Assembly: GCA_964386705.1 (NCBI GenBank)
Contig: CAYLTY010000010.1
Span: 9,076 to 73,075 of the forward strand
Direction of reading: 5' to 3'
DNA length: 64,000 nt
Source: AM-0621 sp964386705
Lineage (GTDB): Bacteria > Planctomycetota > Planctomycetia > Planctomycetales > Planctomycetaceae
The stretch's first letter is position 1. Every line of letters begins with the position of its first letter. The notes under the pieces are model-generated. The model searched no databases, was not told the DNA's origin, and saw nothing but the letters and a program-made list of their open reading frames with translations. The position numbers were made by a program, and so were the translations under genes. This document shows positions 52,790 through 62,659 of the stretch, piece by piece.

Positions 52790-53518
52790 ATGCTTCGTAA
52801 GATGTTCTGTCTCGCGGCTCTGCTGCTTCCGACTCTGGCCTTCGGTGCTGACGCTCCCGCCGAATCGGCTGATATGAAACCGATTTTCAACGGCAAAGAC
52901 CTCACTGGTTGGGACGGCGATCCCAAGCTGTGGAGCGTTAAAGACGGAGTGATTCACGGCGAAACGACGGCCGATAATCCGGCTAAGGGCAACACCTTCA
53001 TCATCTGGAAAGACGGCACCACTAAGGACTTCGAGCTGCGACTGTCGTTCCGCTGCAACGCGACCAACAACTCCGGCATTCAGTACCGCTCCAAGCACAT
53101 CACCGAGGGTAAAGTGGGCAATCAGTGGGTCGTGCGCGGCTATCAGCACGAACTGCGCAACGAGACTCAACTGCCCAACGTGGGCGGTTTCATCTACGAC
53201 GAAGGCGGCAAGCGCGGTCGCATTTGCCTCGTGGGTGAAGAAGCGACCTGGGAAACTGACGGCAAGAAGCTGGTCAAATCGGACCTGATCGACGCCGCAG
53301 GATTCAAAAAGCTCTTCAAGCTCGACGACTGGAATGATGTGGTCATCATCGCCAAAGGCAACCACATCCAGCATTACCTCAACGGTACCCTGATTCTGGA
53401 CTTCAAAGACAACAATCCCGAGCTGGCTCTGAAGGAAGGCGTTCTCGCTTTGCAGCTACACGCCGGAAAGCCGATGTGGGCGGAGTTCAAAAACATCCGC
53501 ATTCGTGAGATTAAGTAG
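52790..53518 (+). CDS. DUF1080 family exported protein (3-keto-disaccharide hydrolase-like)
   Basis: This 242-residue protein starts at ATG 52790 with GGAG 7 bases upstream (the frame opens 36 bases earlier) and has a signal peptide (MLRKMFCLAALLLPTLAFGA). The DUF1080 pattern is FNGKDLTGWDGDPKLWSVKDGVIHGET near residue 35, NNSGIQYRSKHI near 98, and FKNIRIREIK at the end. The fold is a concanavalin-like jelly roll. Known members act on sugars, some as 3-keto-disaccharide hydrolases. Copies are very numerous in planctomycetes. It stands alone between lexA and the NfeD-type gene. Confidence 0.9.
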   Translation: MLRKMFCLAALLLPTLAFGADAPAESADMKPIFNGKDLTGWDGDPKLWSVKDGVIHGETTADNPAKGNTFIIWKDGTTKDFELRLSFRCNATNNSGIQYRSKHITEGKVGNQWVVRGYQHELRNETQLPNVGGFIYDEGGKRGRICLVGEEATWETDGKKLVKSDLIDAAGFKKLFKLDDWNDVVIIAKGNHIQHYLNGTLILDFKDNNPELALKEGVLALQLHAGKPMWAEFKNIRIREIK

Positions 53519-53757
53519 TCGCAACGTCCCGATTTAGCAGTTTCACTTTCTCATGCCGCAGCGGGCTTTCGTATCCTGAAGAGCCGTGAAATCTCGAACG
53601 AAAGCTCTGCAGCGGTGTCAGTCGGGAAGAAAAGGATTTCACCACTGGCACGTGAGTTTTGATCTGCGAAACAATGGCAACCGTTGACAGTGCGAGTGAA
53701 CAATGAAACTGTGGCGTTCGCCTGACTTCAATCGGTAGTCTTGGAGGAGTTGTGATC

Positions 53758-56124
53758 GTGAAGTTGCCTTCGCAACGCAAACTGAAACGGCAGCGTTTAC
53801 GTGCGGCTCAACAGGGGCCGCAACGATCTCGTGGGCGTTTCACCTGGCTGGGATTGGCCTGCCTGTTCGCGGCCTTCTGGGGCACCGTAGCGCGAACTCA
53901 GGATGCCAAGCCTGAACCCGCAGCGGCTGAGAAACCTGCTGCCGCAGAAACCGCAAAAGACGAGAAAGCAACCGCTAAGCACCCGCTGGCACGCTACATC
54001 ACTGTTACCAATCCGGTAAACGAAGTGATGTTCACGCGCGTGCGGAACGTGCTGGTGGCGTTGCAGCATCAGGCTGAGCAGGAGGACCGGGCAGCGGTGC
54101 TGGTGCTGGAACTCGAACGTGGTACTTCCACTTTCGGACAAGCCCGCGATCTGGCGAAGGAACTGACATCGTCCAAATACTCGCGCGTTCGCACAGTCGC
54201 TTGGATTCCGCAGCCGAGCGATGGCAAGAAGCTCGACGGCTACATCTCGATCGTGGCTCTGGCCTGTCAGGAAATCGTGATGCATCCGGACGCCGAGATC
54301 GGCGACATCGGACGTGGCCAGACGGTGGAAGCTGACGAGCAGCAGTTTGTGATTAACCTCGTCGAGAAGCGCTACAACACCAAGATCAACGGAGCGCTGG
54401 CGACGGGTTTTGTCGATCCGTCCAAGGCCGTGTTGCGAGTCCGGGTTGAAAGCAAGCAGGGCGACAAGAGTGTCCCTGAAACGCGACTGGTAACGGCGGA
54501 CGAGCTGAAGCGGTTGCAGGAAAGCAACATTCCGATCCTGCAAGTGGAAACCGTCAAAGAGCAACGTGACGCTGCCAATCTGTCGGGGCGGCAGGCAAAA
54601 GCGCTCGACGTGCTGGTTACTCACCTCGCCAGCGAACGTGCCGACCTGGCGGATCTCTACGGCTTCGAACGGCAGTATCTGCGTGAAGAGGTCGTGGCTG
54701 GCTCGATTCCGAAAGCCAAGCTCATTCACGTGGATGGCATGATTGAGCCGATCCTGCATGAATTCGTGGACCGCGAACTGCGTCGCGCGGTCGCCGATCA
54801 CTGCGATCTGATTATCCTCCAGATTGAATCGCCGGGCGGGTATCTGCTGGATAGCGAACAGTTAGCGGACAAGATTTCGCAACTGGATGCGAAGAAAGTC
54901 CGCACAGTCGCCTACGTCCCCGATCATGCTTTCAGCGGTGCAGCGATCATCGCGATGGGCTGCGATCAGGTCATTCTTCATTCGAATGCTCGCATCGGCG
55001 ACGCGGGTCCGATTGAGACTCATGACGGGCAGGCCTTCGAGCGCGCTCCTGAGAAGATTCTCAGCCCGTTGCGAACAACCTTGCGACAGTTGGCCGAACG
55101 CAAAGGCCGACCGGGTGCCATCCTGGAATCAATGGCCGACAAAGACCTCGAAGTCTTTCAGGTGACTCATCGCGACACGGGCCGCATCTGGTTCATGTCC
55201 GATGCCGAGATCCAGAATGGCAACGGAGAGTGGATCAAAGGCCCGCTGGTGCCGGAGTCTCGTGTCGGCAATCTGTTGACTGTGGACGGCAAGCGGGCTC
55301 ACGAAGTGAAGATCGCTGACGAACCGGTCGCGGACATGAGCGAATTGAAATCACGCCTCGGCATTCCGAAGGAGCACGTGATTCCGTCCGCAGTGCAGAC
55401 GTGGGTGGATACGCTGGTCGCCATTTTGAAGTCGGGACCGATGACGTTCCTCCTGTTCGTCGTCGGCATCATGTGCATCTATCTGGAGGCTTATACGGTC
55501 ACTGGTTTCTTCGGGATCGGTGCGGCGCTGTGCTTCGCACTCTACTTCTGGAGCCAGTTCATGGGCGGCACCGCCGGCTGGCTGGAAGTGGTGCTGTTCA
55601 TCTTTGGTGTCGCTTGCCTGGGGCTGGAGATCTTCGTGATTCCGGGCTTCGGAGTGTTCGGCATCACGGGCGGCCTGTGCATCCTGTTCTCGATCATTTT
55701 GGCCAGTCAGACCTTTGTGATTCCGCACACGCCGGACGAGTTCACTCAGGTCACCATGACGATGGGAACGCTCAGCAGTTCTATTGTCGCGGTCGGTATT
55801 CTGGCGCTACTGCTCGGCCGGTTTATGCCGCAGCTCCCCGGCTTCCGGGATCTGATTCTGGCACCTCCGGGAGTTGCTGAAGAAGGTCCCCGTCTCGATC
55901 CAACTCTGGCGGGGAACACGGCTCCGGTGGCCACTCTGTTCGGAGCTGTCGCCATCGGAACGATGGGCAAGGCGTTCTCGGTTCTGCGTCCGGCAGGCAA
56001 GGCTCAGATTGAAGGCCGCGTGGTGGACGTTGTGGCTGAAGGCGGCTTTATTGAGGCCGGTACGGAGATCGAAGTGGTCGAAGTGTCCGGCAATAAGGTG
56101 GTCGTGCGGGAACGTCACGCGTGA
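53758..56124 (+). CDS. NfeD-family protein with tandem ClpP-like protease domains
   Basis: This 788-residue protein starts with a GTG at 53758 (GGAGGA 9 bases upstream) or the GTG at 53752. It has an N-terminal signal/anchor (WLGLACLFAAFWG, near residue 30-42) and an Ala/Glu/Lys-rich linker. A first ClpP-like domain (about 80-230) lacks a clear catalytic serine motif: it reads LDGYISIVALACQEIVMHPDAEIGDIG where SGG or SGA is usual. The second (about 320-480) has QIESPGGYLLD and FSGAAIIAMGCDQVILH, with the likely nucleophile S393. Four to six membrane helices (about 560-690) and a C-terminal NfeD OB fold (GRVVDVVAEGGFIEAGTEI) follow. NfeD-type proteases act on membrane-protein or lipid-raft partners; no partner gene is adjacent. 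Confidence 0.88.
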   Translation: MKLPSQRKLKRQRLRAAQQGPQRSRGRFTWLGLACLFAAFWGTVARTQDAKPEPAAAEKPAAAETAKDEKATAKHPLARYITVTNPVNEVMFTRVRNVLVALQHQAEQEDRAAVLVLELERGTSTFGQARDLAKELTSSKYSRVRTVAWIPQPSDGKKLDGYISIVALACQEIVMHPDAEIGDIGRGQTVEADEQQFVINLVEKRYNTKINGALATGFVDPSKAVLRVRVESKQGDKSVPETRLVTADELKRLQESNIPILQVETVKEQRDAANLSGRQAKALDVLVTHLASERADLADLYGFERQYLREEVVAGSIPKAKLIHVDGMIEPILHEFVDRELRRAVADHCDLIILQIESPGGYLLDSEQLADKISQLDAKKVRTVAYVPDHAFSGAAIIAMGCDQVILHSNARIGDAGPIETHDGQAFERAPEKILSPLRTTLRQLAERKGRPGAILESMADKDLEVFQVTHRDTGRIWFMSDAEIQNGNGEWIKGPLVPESRVGNLLTVDGKRAHEVKIADEPVADMSELKSRLGIPKEHVIPSAVQTWVDTLVAILKSGPMTFLLFVVGIMCIYLEAYTVTGFFGIGAALCFALYFWSQFMGGTAGWLEVVLFIFGVACLGLEIFVIPGFGVFGITGGLCILFSIILASQTFVIPHTPDEFTQVTMTMGTLSSSIVAVGILALLLGRFMPQLPGFRDLILAPPGVAEEGPRLDPTLAGNTAPVATLFGAVAIGTMGKAFSVLRPAGKAQIEGRVVDVVAEGGFIEAGTEIEVVEVSGNKVVVRERHA

Positions 56125-56222
56125 TGCTTGAGTTGTGTCATCCACACGAGCAGCGTCGGCTGATGTGCGGTTCGCGGCGATGAGCGCCCTGATTGAAACT
56201 CTCCACTGTGAATGAGGTCGGC

Positions 56223-59200
56223 ATGTTCTTCAGGCGGCTGGTTGGAGCTTTGGCGCTCGTGGCGTTGGCGTCCCCTGCGTTTGGTCAAACTGAGGAAGAG
56301 AAGCTCAACTTCTTTGAGCAGAAGATTCGTCCGGTGCTGGTTGAGCACTGCTACAGCTGCCATTCGGTTCAAGCTCAGACCTCGAAGAAGCTCAAGGGCG
56401 ACTTGTTTCTCGACACGGCTGAGGGGCTGCTGAAGGGCGGAGACACCGGCCCGGCGATCGTCAAAGGTAAGGCGACCGAGAGCTTGCTTATCAAGTCGCT
56501 GAAGCACGAAAGCTTCGAGATGCCGCCGAGCGGCAAGCTGCCGGACGCCATTATTTCGGACTTCATCAAGTGGATTGATTCCGGTGCGGTCGATCCGCGG
56601 CAGGGCAACGCGCCGGCGAAACCCAAACGTGAGATCAATCTGGAAGAAGGCCGACAGTGGTGGTCCTTTCAACCGCTGAAGCCAGTTGCTCCTCCGACTG
56701 TTTCAGCTGGAGTCGTAGCGCCAACACCGATTGATCAATTCGTTGTGGAAGCTCAACAGGCGAAAGGCCTGAAGCCGAATCGGCCCGCCACTAAAGAGCA
56801 ACTCATCCGTCGAGCTTACTTCGACCTCATCGGCCTGCCGCCAACGCCCGAGCAGGTCACTGCGTTCGTTAAGGACGATTCCCCACAGGCGTTCGAGAAA
56901 GTCATTGATTCACTGCTGCAGAGTCAGCATTACGGCGAGAAGTGGGGACGGCACTGGCTCGATACCGCGCGCTTCGCTGAGAGCGGCGGTTATGAGTTTG
57001 ATGGCTTCCGTCCGGGTGCCTACCACTATCGTGACTGGGTGATTCGAGCGTTCAACAGCGATCTGCCGTATGACCAGTTCCTGCGGTTGCAACTGGCGGG
57101 TGACGTGCTGCAGGCTGATGACTATCACGGAGCATCAGCAACCGGCTTCCTGGTTGCTGGGCCGTACCCTGGCCAGATCACGGCCAAGACGGTCGAACGC
57201 ATTCGCTACGATCAGCTCGACGACATGCTGATGACCATTGGCGGTTCGATGATGGGTCTGACGCTGGGCTGTGTCCGGTGTCACGAACACAAATACGATC
57301 CGATTCCTCACCAGGACTATTACGCGCTGGCGTCCTCGTTTGCGCGCACCGCTCAGGGAAACAAGACGTACGACCCTGATCCCGCAGCGACGCAAGCCGC
57401 TCAAGAGCAACATCGTCAGCAGCACGAAGTGTTGCTGACCGCGCTCCGCAAGTTTTCTCAAGAAGAACTGCCGAAACGGTTCACCACTTGGCAGGCTGCC
57501 GAACTGCCGAAGCAGGCAGAAACTCCGCGCTGGCAGATTCTGGAGCCGATGGATGTCGATGCCGAACGGTCATGGCTGAAGTGGCTGCCGGATGGCATTG
57601 TGGCTCACGATGGCATGTTGACAGCCGGTTCGAATGTGCGGCGTCGTGGCCAGCGTCGAGCGGTTGCCAACGAAGAGACCTATCGCATCACGCTGCACAC
57701 CCATCAGAAGAACGTGACGGCGTTGCGGCTGGATGCCTTCACGGACAAGTCCCTGCCTTCACGCGGTCCGGGCCTCAATGGCGACGGCAGTTTTCAGTTG
57801 GGGGAACTGAAAGTCATCGCAAAGCCGCTGGATCCGAATGCCAAGGATGCGCCGCAAGAGCTCAAGCTGAAGCCGGTCTTTGCTGCTTTTGAAGACGATA
57901 AGCAACCTTTGAGCAACGCCGTCGACGGCAAGCCCAATACGGCTTGGGTCGTGCGAACAACGGCCAAGAAAGACAACGCCGCAGTCTTCGAACTGGAAGC
58001 GCCGCTGGTCGGTTTCGCTCAAGGAACGGAACTGACGATCGAGATGAAGTTCCGCGATCTCGGCATTGGTCGGTTGAGGTTTTCGCTCAGCACGGAACCC
58101 AATCCGGCAACATGGGCCGGAGACGTTGCTGCTCAGAATGTCGGTGAGATTCGCGCGATCCTGGCGGCAAATGGGAATAAAGTGCCTGAAGCACTCCGCG
58201 AAGCCATCGTGCACTGGTTCAATCCATTTGACGTTGAGACTGCCAAAGTCTGGAACGTCGTGCGAGAGCACGCGGCGAAAGAACCTCGTCCGCCGATGAC
58301 GGAGGTCTATACGACGGTCGCTGGCGGTCAGGATGTGTTCTTTCTGCGACGTGGTGAAGTTGACAACAAGCAGGGCAAAGCAGAACCGGGAGTTGTGCAA
58401 GTCCTCAATCGTGCCCCTGCAGCGACGCCAGCCGCGAAGAACTCAGATCCTCGCGTCGCATTGGCGGACTGGATGACGAATGCGGACTCCGGTGCCGGAC
58501 CGTTGGTTGCGCGAGTCATCGCCAACCGTCTCTGGCAGCATCATTTCGGCGCGGGGCTGGTCGGAACTCCCAACGATTTTGGAGTTCAGGGCGAGAAGCC
58601 GTCTCATCCCGCGCTGCTGGAATGGCTCGCGGCCGAACTGGTGAAGGGCGGCTGGAAACTGAAGCCTCTGCACAAGCAGATCATGCTCAGTGCCGCCTAC
58701 CAGCAATCCAACGAAGTGAATCCAGACAACCTCAAAGTTGATCCCGAAAACCGCTTTCTGTGGCATCATCGTCCGCAGCGCCTGGACGCCGAGATGATTC
58801 GCGACGCGCTGCTGGCCGTCGGAGGCAATCTCGACACGCAAATGTTTGGGCCGAGCATTTTGGATAATACGCCGCGTCGCAGCGTCTATCTGCGAGTCAA
58901 ACGTAGCGAACTGATTCCCCTGATGACGATGTTTGACGCTCCCGAGCCAACTCAAAGCATCGGCGAACGAGTCGCCACGACGGTACCGACTCAAGCTCTG
59001 GCGATGATGAACTCACCATTCGTTCGCCAGCAGGCCGAGAAGCTTTTTGCACGCCTCCAGCCGGCGAAGGACGCACCGCTCGCAGCGACCGTTGACCGAG
59101 CCTACCAGTTCGCCTTCGCACGCTTCCCCAGCGAAATCGAACGAACGCGGATGGTGGCTTTCATCGAAGCTCAGCGCACCGCCCTCGGCAACGACCCGAC

Positions 59201-59273
59201 CGCGACGGAAAAGGCGATCACGGAATTCTGCCACGTGCTGCTGTGTCTCAATGAGTTTGTTTATGTGGACTGA
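56223..59273 (+). CDS. Cytochrome c / DUF1549 / DUF1553 protein (PSCyt1-PSCyt2-PSD1)
   Basis: This 1016-residue exported protein starts at ATG 56223 with GAGGT 4 bases upstream (the frame opens 30 bases earlier) and has a signal peptide (MFFRRLVGALALVALASPAFG). The first haem c motif is CYSCH (43-47) in the PSCyt1 domain. DUF1549 follows (PIDQFVVEAQQAKG near 168, EKWGRHWLDTARFAESGGYEFDG near 239, CVRCHEHKYDPIPHQDYYAL at 350). A middle region of about 250 residues is less conserved. DUF1553 comes last (DWMTNADSGAGPLVARVIANRLWQHHFG near 750, then WHHRPQRLDAEMIRDALLAVGG). It is paired with a DUF1501 gene downstream, but a 200-residue unknown gene intervenes. Confidence 0.92.
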   Translation: MFFRRLVGALALVALASPAFGQTEEEKLNFFEQKIRPVLVEHCYSCHSVQAQTSKKLKGDLFLDTAEGLLKGGDTGPAIVKGKATESLLIKSLKHESFEMPPSGKLPDAIISDFIKWIDSGAVDPRQGNAPAKPKREINLEEGRQWWSFQPLKPVAPPTVSAGVVAPTPIDQFVVEAQQAKGLKPNRPATKEQLIRRAYFDLIGLPPTPEQVTAFVKDDSPQAFEKVIDSLLQSQHYGEKWGRHWLDTARFAESGGYEFDGFRPGAYHYRDWVIRAFNSDLPYDQFLRLQLAGDVLQADDYHGASATGFLVAGPYPGQITAKTVERIRYDQLDDMLMTIGGSMMGLTLGCVRCHEHKYDPIPHQDYYALASSFARTAQGNKTYDPDPAATQAAQEQHRQQHEVLLTALRKFSQEELPKRFTTWQAAELPKQAETPRWQILEPMDVDAERSWLKWLPDGIVAHDGMLTAGSNVRRRGQRRAVANEETYRITLHTHQKNVTALRLDAFTDKSLPSRGPGLNGDGSFQLGELKVIAKPLDPNAKDAPQELKLKPVFAAFEDDKQPLSNAVDGKPNTAWVVRTTAKKDNAAVFELEAPLVGFAQGTELTIEMKFRDLGIGRLRFSLSTEPNPATWAGDVAAQNVGEIRAILAANGNKVPEALREAIVHWFNPFDVETAKVWNVVREHAAKEPRPPMTEVYTTVAGGQDVFFLRRGEVDNKQGKAEPGVVQVLNRAPAATPAAKNSDPRVALADWMTNADSGAGPLVARVIANRLWQHHFGAGLVGTPNDFGVQGEKPSHPALLEWLAAELVKGGWKLKPLHKQIMLSAAYQQSNEVNPDNLKVDPENRFLWHHRPQRLDAEMIRDALLAVGGNLDTQMFGPSILDNTPRRSVYLRVKRSELIPLMTMFDAPEPTQSIGERVATTVPTQALAMMNSPFVRQQAEKLFARLQPAKDAPLAATVDRAYQFAFARFPSEIERTRMVAFIEAQRTALGNDPTATEKAITEFCHVLLCLNEFVYVD

Positions 59274-59352
59274 GAGACATCGCCCGCTGAGTTAGTTACA
59301 GCGATCGGTCATCACAAACTTTCCGAGTCATTGAACGACCTGTGAGTCATTC

Positions 59353-59955
59353 ATGAATAAGCCTTCGACAGCCGACATTCTTGCCGCCGCGCGAGCCGCC
59401 AAGAAACTGCCCATACCACAGGTCGAGGTCTTTGGAACGGGCGGCACGGAAGGTGGCTGGTCTGTCCACGCTCAGAACCTGCGTACGAGGTACCACCAGG
59501 AACATCGCTCTTCGGATCCCGCGGATGTTCAGCGGGTGCTGTGCGAATTTTGGCGTAAGCTGGCGATTGAATTGAAGGCCGTGGCGGACGTCTTTCCCTG
59601 GAACGCAGTCCTTGTCGAAGCGGACCTCGACTACGGATCGATCAGTGGCACGGCGTTTCTGTTGAACAACTTCGATTTTCGCGAGATCAACACCAAAGTC
59701 CGAGGGTGCCCGGTCTCGATCAACGTCTCCATCAGCCATTGGGAAGATCTTTTGGACCAGGTTCCCGAAGGTCCGAATTGGGATGCTGAAGTGACCCGTC
59801 TTTATGGCGCCACCTACGCAGACATCGAGGCTGCACTTCGTCAAGAACCTGCCGCATTTGCGATGTCGGCGTTACGGCAGCAGCGGGAATTTCGACTCTG
59901 GATACAACCTCACGAAGGCCCCGAGTTGGGACGCTGGATTGCTCTTCCAACCTAG
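59353..59955 (+). CDS. Hypothetical protein between PSD1 and DUF1501 genes
   Basis: This 200-residue protein is not recognised. The N-terminus MNKPSTADILAAARAAKK is like a leader seen by me in other planctomycete proteins. It has no membrane helix. The region near residues 75-100 (ELKAVADVFPWNAVLVEADLDYGS) and 118-135 (GCPVSINVSISHWEDLLDQV) look like an alpha/beta core. It lies 79 bp after the PSCyt1/PSD1 gene and 96 bp before the DUF1501 gene, all on one strand, so it may be part of their transcript. Confidence 0.7.
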   Translation: MNKPSTADILAAARAAKKLPIPQVEVFGTGGTEGGWSVHAQNLRTRYHQEHRSSDPADVQRVLCEFWRKLAIELKAVADVFPWNAVLVEADLDYGSISGTAFLLNNFDFREINTKVRGCPVSINVSISHWEDLLDQVPEGPNWDAEVTRLYGATYADIEAALRQEPAAFAMSALRQQREFRLWIQPHEGPELGRWIALPT

Positions 59956-60051
59956 TGTTTTGCGTCATGACCGTCTTATTTCGATTCCAAACACTGACGC
60001 GGTACTAGAATCAACTGCCCAAGTTAACGATTCACAATACGGAGCGTTTCG

Positions 60052-61503
60052 ATGTTCAATTTCTACTCGCCTTCAGAGCTGGCATTACCGGCTCGTCGAC
60101 GGTTCTTGCAAGACGCGGGACTTGGGTTTGGATCGCTGGCGTTGGCGAGCATGTTGCATCGTGATGCTGCTGCCGAGCCTGCTGCTGCGGATCCACTCGC
60201 GCTGAGATCTCCGCATTTCGGCGGGAAGGTGAAATCGATTGTCTGGCTCTTTATGACCGGCGCTCCGTCGCAGGTGGATACGTGGGACTATAAGCCGGAA
60301 TTGCAGAAGCGAGACGGGCAGGACCTGGCGGGTGCTGATCCCAAAACGGGGTTCTTTACCACCAGCGGCAAGTGCTTGAAGAGCCCGTTTGAGTGGCGGC
60401 AGTACGGTGAATCGGGCTCATGGGTTTCGGACCTGTTTCCGCACCTGTCGCGGCATGTCGACAAGATGTGCTTCCTGCATTCGATGCATCTGAAGCAGAA
60501 CAATCACGCGCCTGCGTCGATTGAGCTAATGTGTGGCACCAACCGTCCTGGTTTGCCGGCGCTTGGCGCGTGGATGACGTATGGGCTCGGCTCGCAAAAC
60601 CAGAGCCTGCCGTCTTATGTCGTGCTGCATGACACTCGACCGCGCGGTGATGATCAGATCTGGTCTGCCGGTTTTCTGCCCAAGACTTATCAGGCACTGG
60701 CACTTGATGCGCGACGCAAGGAGGCGATCGACAATCTTGCTCGTGATGGCAAACACACTGACAGACAACAGCGTTCGCAGTTAGATCTCATCCAGCAATT
60801 GAACGAAGAGCATGCGAAGACGCGTCCTACTCAAGCGGACCTGGTGGCGCGGATCAACTCCTACGAACTGGCCTATCGCATGCAGATGGCCGCGCCCGAA
60901 GCGCTTGATTTGTCGAAGGAGTCTGAGGCAACTCACAAGCTCTACGGAATGGACCAGCCTGAGTGTGCGACGTTTGCCCGGCAGTGCCTGCTGGCCCGCC
61001 GCCTGGTGGAACGTGGCACGCGCTTTGTGCAGATCTTCGCGGGCAAGGGAGTCGGGGGAGACGGCAGCGTGAACGACGTGCCGTGGGATTGTCACTCCGA
61101 CGTGCAGATCAATCACCGCTCGTGCGGTCTGCATACCGATCAGCCGGCGGCGGCTCTGCTGGCTGACCTGGACGCTCGCGGTTTGCTGGACTCCACGCTG
61201 GTGATCTGGGGTGGCGAGTTTGGCCGCACGTCCGATTCGCAAGGCTCAAAAGGCCGTGATCACAACCCGAATGGTTTCACCATCTGGATGGCTGGAGCCG
61301 GCGTGAAGGGCGGGTTCCATTACGGCGCCACCGATCCGTTTGGCTATAAGGCCGTCGAGCAGAAGATTCACGTGAATGATCTGCACGCCACTCTGTTGCA
61401 CCTGCTCGGCTTCGATCACGAAAAGTTGACGTATCGCTTCAACGGCCGCGACTTCCGCCTGACTGATGTGGGCGGCGAATTGATTCGTGACATCCTGGTC
61501 TAG
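60052..61503 (+). CDS. DUF1501 family protein (second copy)
   Basis: This 483-residue protein has an Arg-rich N-terminus (PARRRFLQDAGLGFGSLALAS, Arg-Arg near 15) that looks like a Tat signal. DUF1501 features are KSIVWLFMTGAPSQVDTWDYKP near residue 60, QNNHAPASIELMCGTNRPGLPALG near 148, VPWDCHSDVQINH near 344, and VIWGGEFGRTSDSQGSKGRDHNPNG near 384. These are the conserved metal-site residues of the alkaline-phosphatase-like fold. It follows the PSCyt1/PSD1 gene (with one unknown gene between) and is its usual partner. It is distinct from the first copy, with little shared sequence outside the motifs. Confidence 0.92.
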   Translation: MFNFYSPSELALPARRRFLQDAGLGFGSLALASMLHRDAAAEPAAADPLALRSPHFGGKVKSIVWLFMTGAPSQVDTWDYKPELQKRDGQDLAGADPKTGFFTTSGKCLKSPFEWRQYGESGSWVSDLFPHLSRHVDKMCFLHSMHLKQNNHAPASIELMCGTNRPGLPALGAWMTYGLGSQNQSLPSYVVLHDTRPRGDDQIWSAGFLPKTYQALALDARRKEAIDNLARDGKHTDRQQRSQLDLIQQLNEEHAKTRPTQADLVARINSYELAYRMQMAAPEALDLSKESEATHKLYGMDQPECATFARQCLLARRLVERGTRFVQIFAGKGVGGDGSVNDVPWDCHSDVQINHRSCGLHTDQPAAALLADLDARGLLDSTLVIWGGEFGRTSDSQGSKGRDHNPNGFTIWMAGAGVKGGFHYGATDPFGYKAVEQKIHVNDLHATLLHLLGFDHEKLTYRFNGRDFRLTDVGGELIRDILV

Positions 61504-61530
61504 CCGAGTGATGCGAAGTCGTGGCTGCGG

Positions 61531-62466
61531 CTACATGTCGGTCGTGGGACCATTGAGTTCCTGGATGAAGGTGACGATGTCCTTAATCAGACGATCGTCA
61601 TCCAGCAGGTTGCCGAACTGCGAATGCAGGAACGAGACCTTCAGATAGGCCTCCAGAGGCCCCGGGCTGGTGGTCGTGGCCTTGGAGATGAGAACGGCGA
61701 AGAACTGCGCGGCTTCGTCATCGTACTCGGGACGGAAGGCACGGGCCGCTCGCACAATGCGGCTCGAATCGACGCTGGCTCGCGCCTGATTCATGTCAGC
61801 TTTGGGATCCAGCCAGCCCAGCACTTGTCGCCACGCCGTGCTGGCGGTCACAAAGCTCTTCGGATTGGAGCGGAGCTCTTTCTTGTAGAGTTCCAGCTGG
61901 AGTGTCAGCGCCCGTTTGGGATCCTTTTCGACCTTCCGCTTCTCGATCGTGATGCGTCCAAAGGACTCATTCCAATTGGCGCTGCGCAGGGACCGTAGTT
62001 CATGGCTTTGATCGCGAAACGCGCCGGCGATCTGGCTGCCGACGCCCGAGTCATAGCCGTTACGCTGGCTCCGCGTGACCATGTTTGTACGGACGAAAGA
62101 CTCTTCAATACTGTTGCCGGCCGTGATGGGGACCATGTCCGCTTCCAGTGCAACGACCAGATCACCTGTCTGGACGGGAGCCAGCTTCGAATTGCGGAAC
62201 AGGGATTTCGTGGCGTCTACGCGTTCGAGCTTCACGACGCCGATCGGGTGAAAGACCCGATTGCGACCGCGAAAGATCGCCACCGTCTGAAAGTCCGTGA
62301 CCCGATGGGCATAGCCCATCTCGATGAAGCCGAAACGCTCGTCGGTCGAGCCCACTTCTCCAAACACAAAGCCGCGCACGGACCAGGGCTCAGCCTGACA
62401 GTTTGAAACCAGCAGGCTGCTGGCAACCAGAAACAAAGCAGCAATCGCGGTCGAGCGGCGGAACAT
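61531..62466 (-). CDS. Hypothetical exported protein
   Basis: This 311-residue protein has a signal peptide (FRRSTAIAALFLVASSLLVSNCQA), where the Cys could be a lipid-attachment site (LVSNC), although the match is imperfect. The rest has a beta-rich N-terminal half (GFVFGEVGSTDERFGFIEMGYAHRV) and a helical C-terminal half. I do not recognise it. It lies 193 bp from the YTV-type gene on the same strand, with a strong terminator between them, so it is probably expressed alone. It is convergent with the DUF1501 gene (27 bp apart). Confidence 0.7.
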   Translation of the reverse strand: MFRRSTAIAALFLVASSLLVSNCQAEPWSVRGFVFGEVGSTDERFGFIEMGYAHRVTDFQTVAIFRGRNRVFHPIGVVKLERVDATKSLFRNSKLAPVQTGDLVVALEADMVPITAGNSIEESFVRTNMVTRSQRNGYDSGVGSQIAGAFRDQSHELRSLRSANWNESFGRITIEKRKVEKDPKRALTLQLELYKKELRSNPKSFVTASTAWRQVLGWLDPKADMNQARASVDSSRIVRAARAFRPEYDDEAAQFFAVLISKATTTSPGPLEAYLKVSFLHSQFGNLLDDDRLIKDIVTFIQELNGPTTDM

Positions 62467-62600
62467 ATCGGTGACTCCGGGAATCGAAGGGCGAGTTCGA
62501 ATCTATCAACACTTCTCTCGTCTGAAAGACCAGGTCGGTTGCTGGCATCGCTTTTCAGCCGGAATTTACGACACGCGCGGAATACCCGGTACAAAGAAAA

Positions 62601-62632
62601 ACGCCCGGCACTGATTGCTCAGGGCCGGGCGT
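62601..62632. terminator. Rho-independent terminator after the YTV-type gene
   Basis: ACGCCCGGC (62601-62609) and GCCGGGCGT (62624-62632) form a perfect 9-bp GC-rich stem with a 14-base loop. On the minus strand it is followed by TTTTCTTTG, and on the plus strand by TGCTTTTT. It lies 28 bp beyond the end of the YTV-type gene on its strand and is the best terminator in the window. Confidence 0.85.
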
Positions 62633-62659
62633 TGCTTTTTCATTCAGCGATCCGACGGA

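Noticed and set aside
53695..53757. TTGACA near 53685 as a promoter for the NfeD-type gene
   Set aside because: No -10-like sequence lies 16-18 bp downstream.
53797..54801. Minus-strand frame of 334 residues
   Set aside because: It is antisense to the NfeD-type gene with its clear protease and membrane domains.
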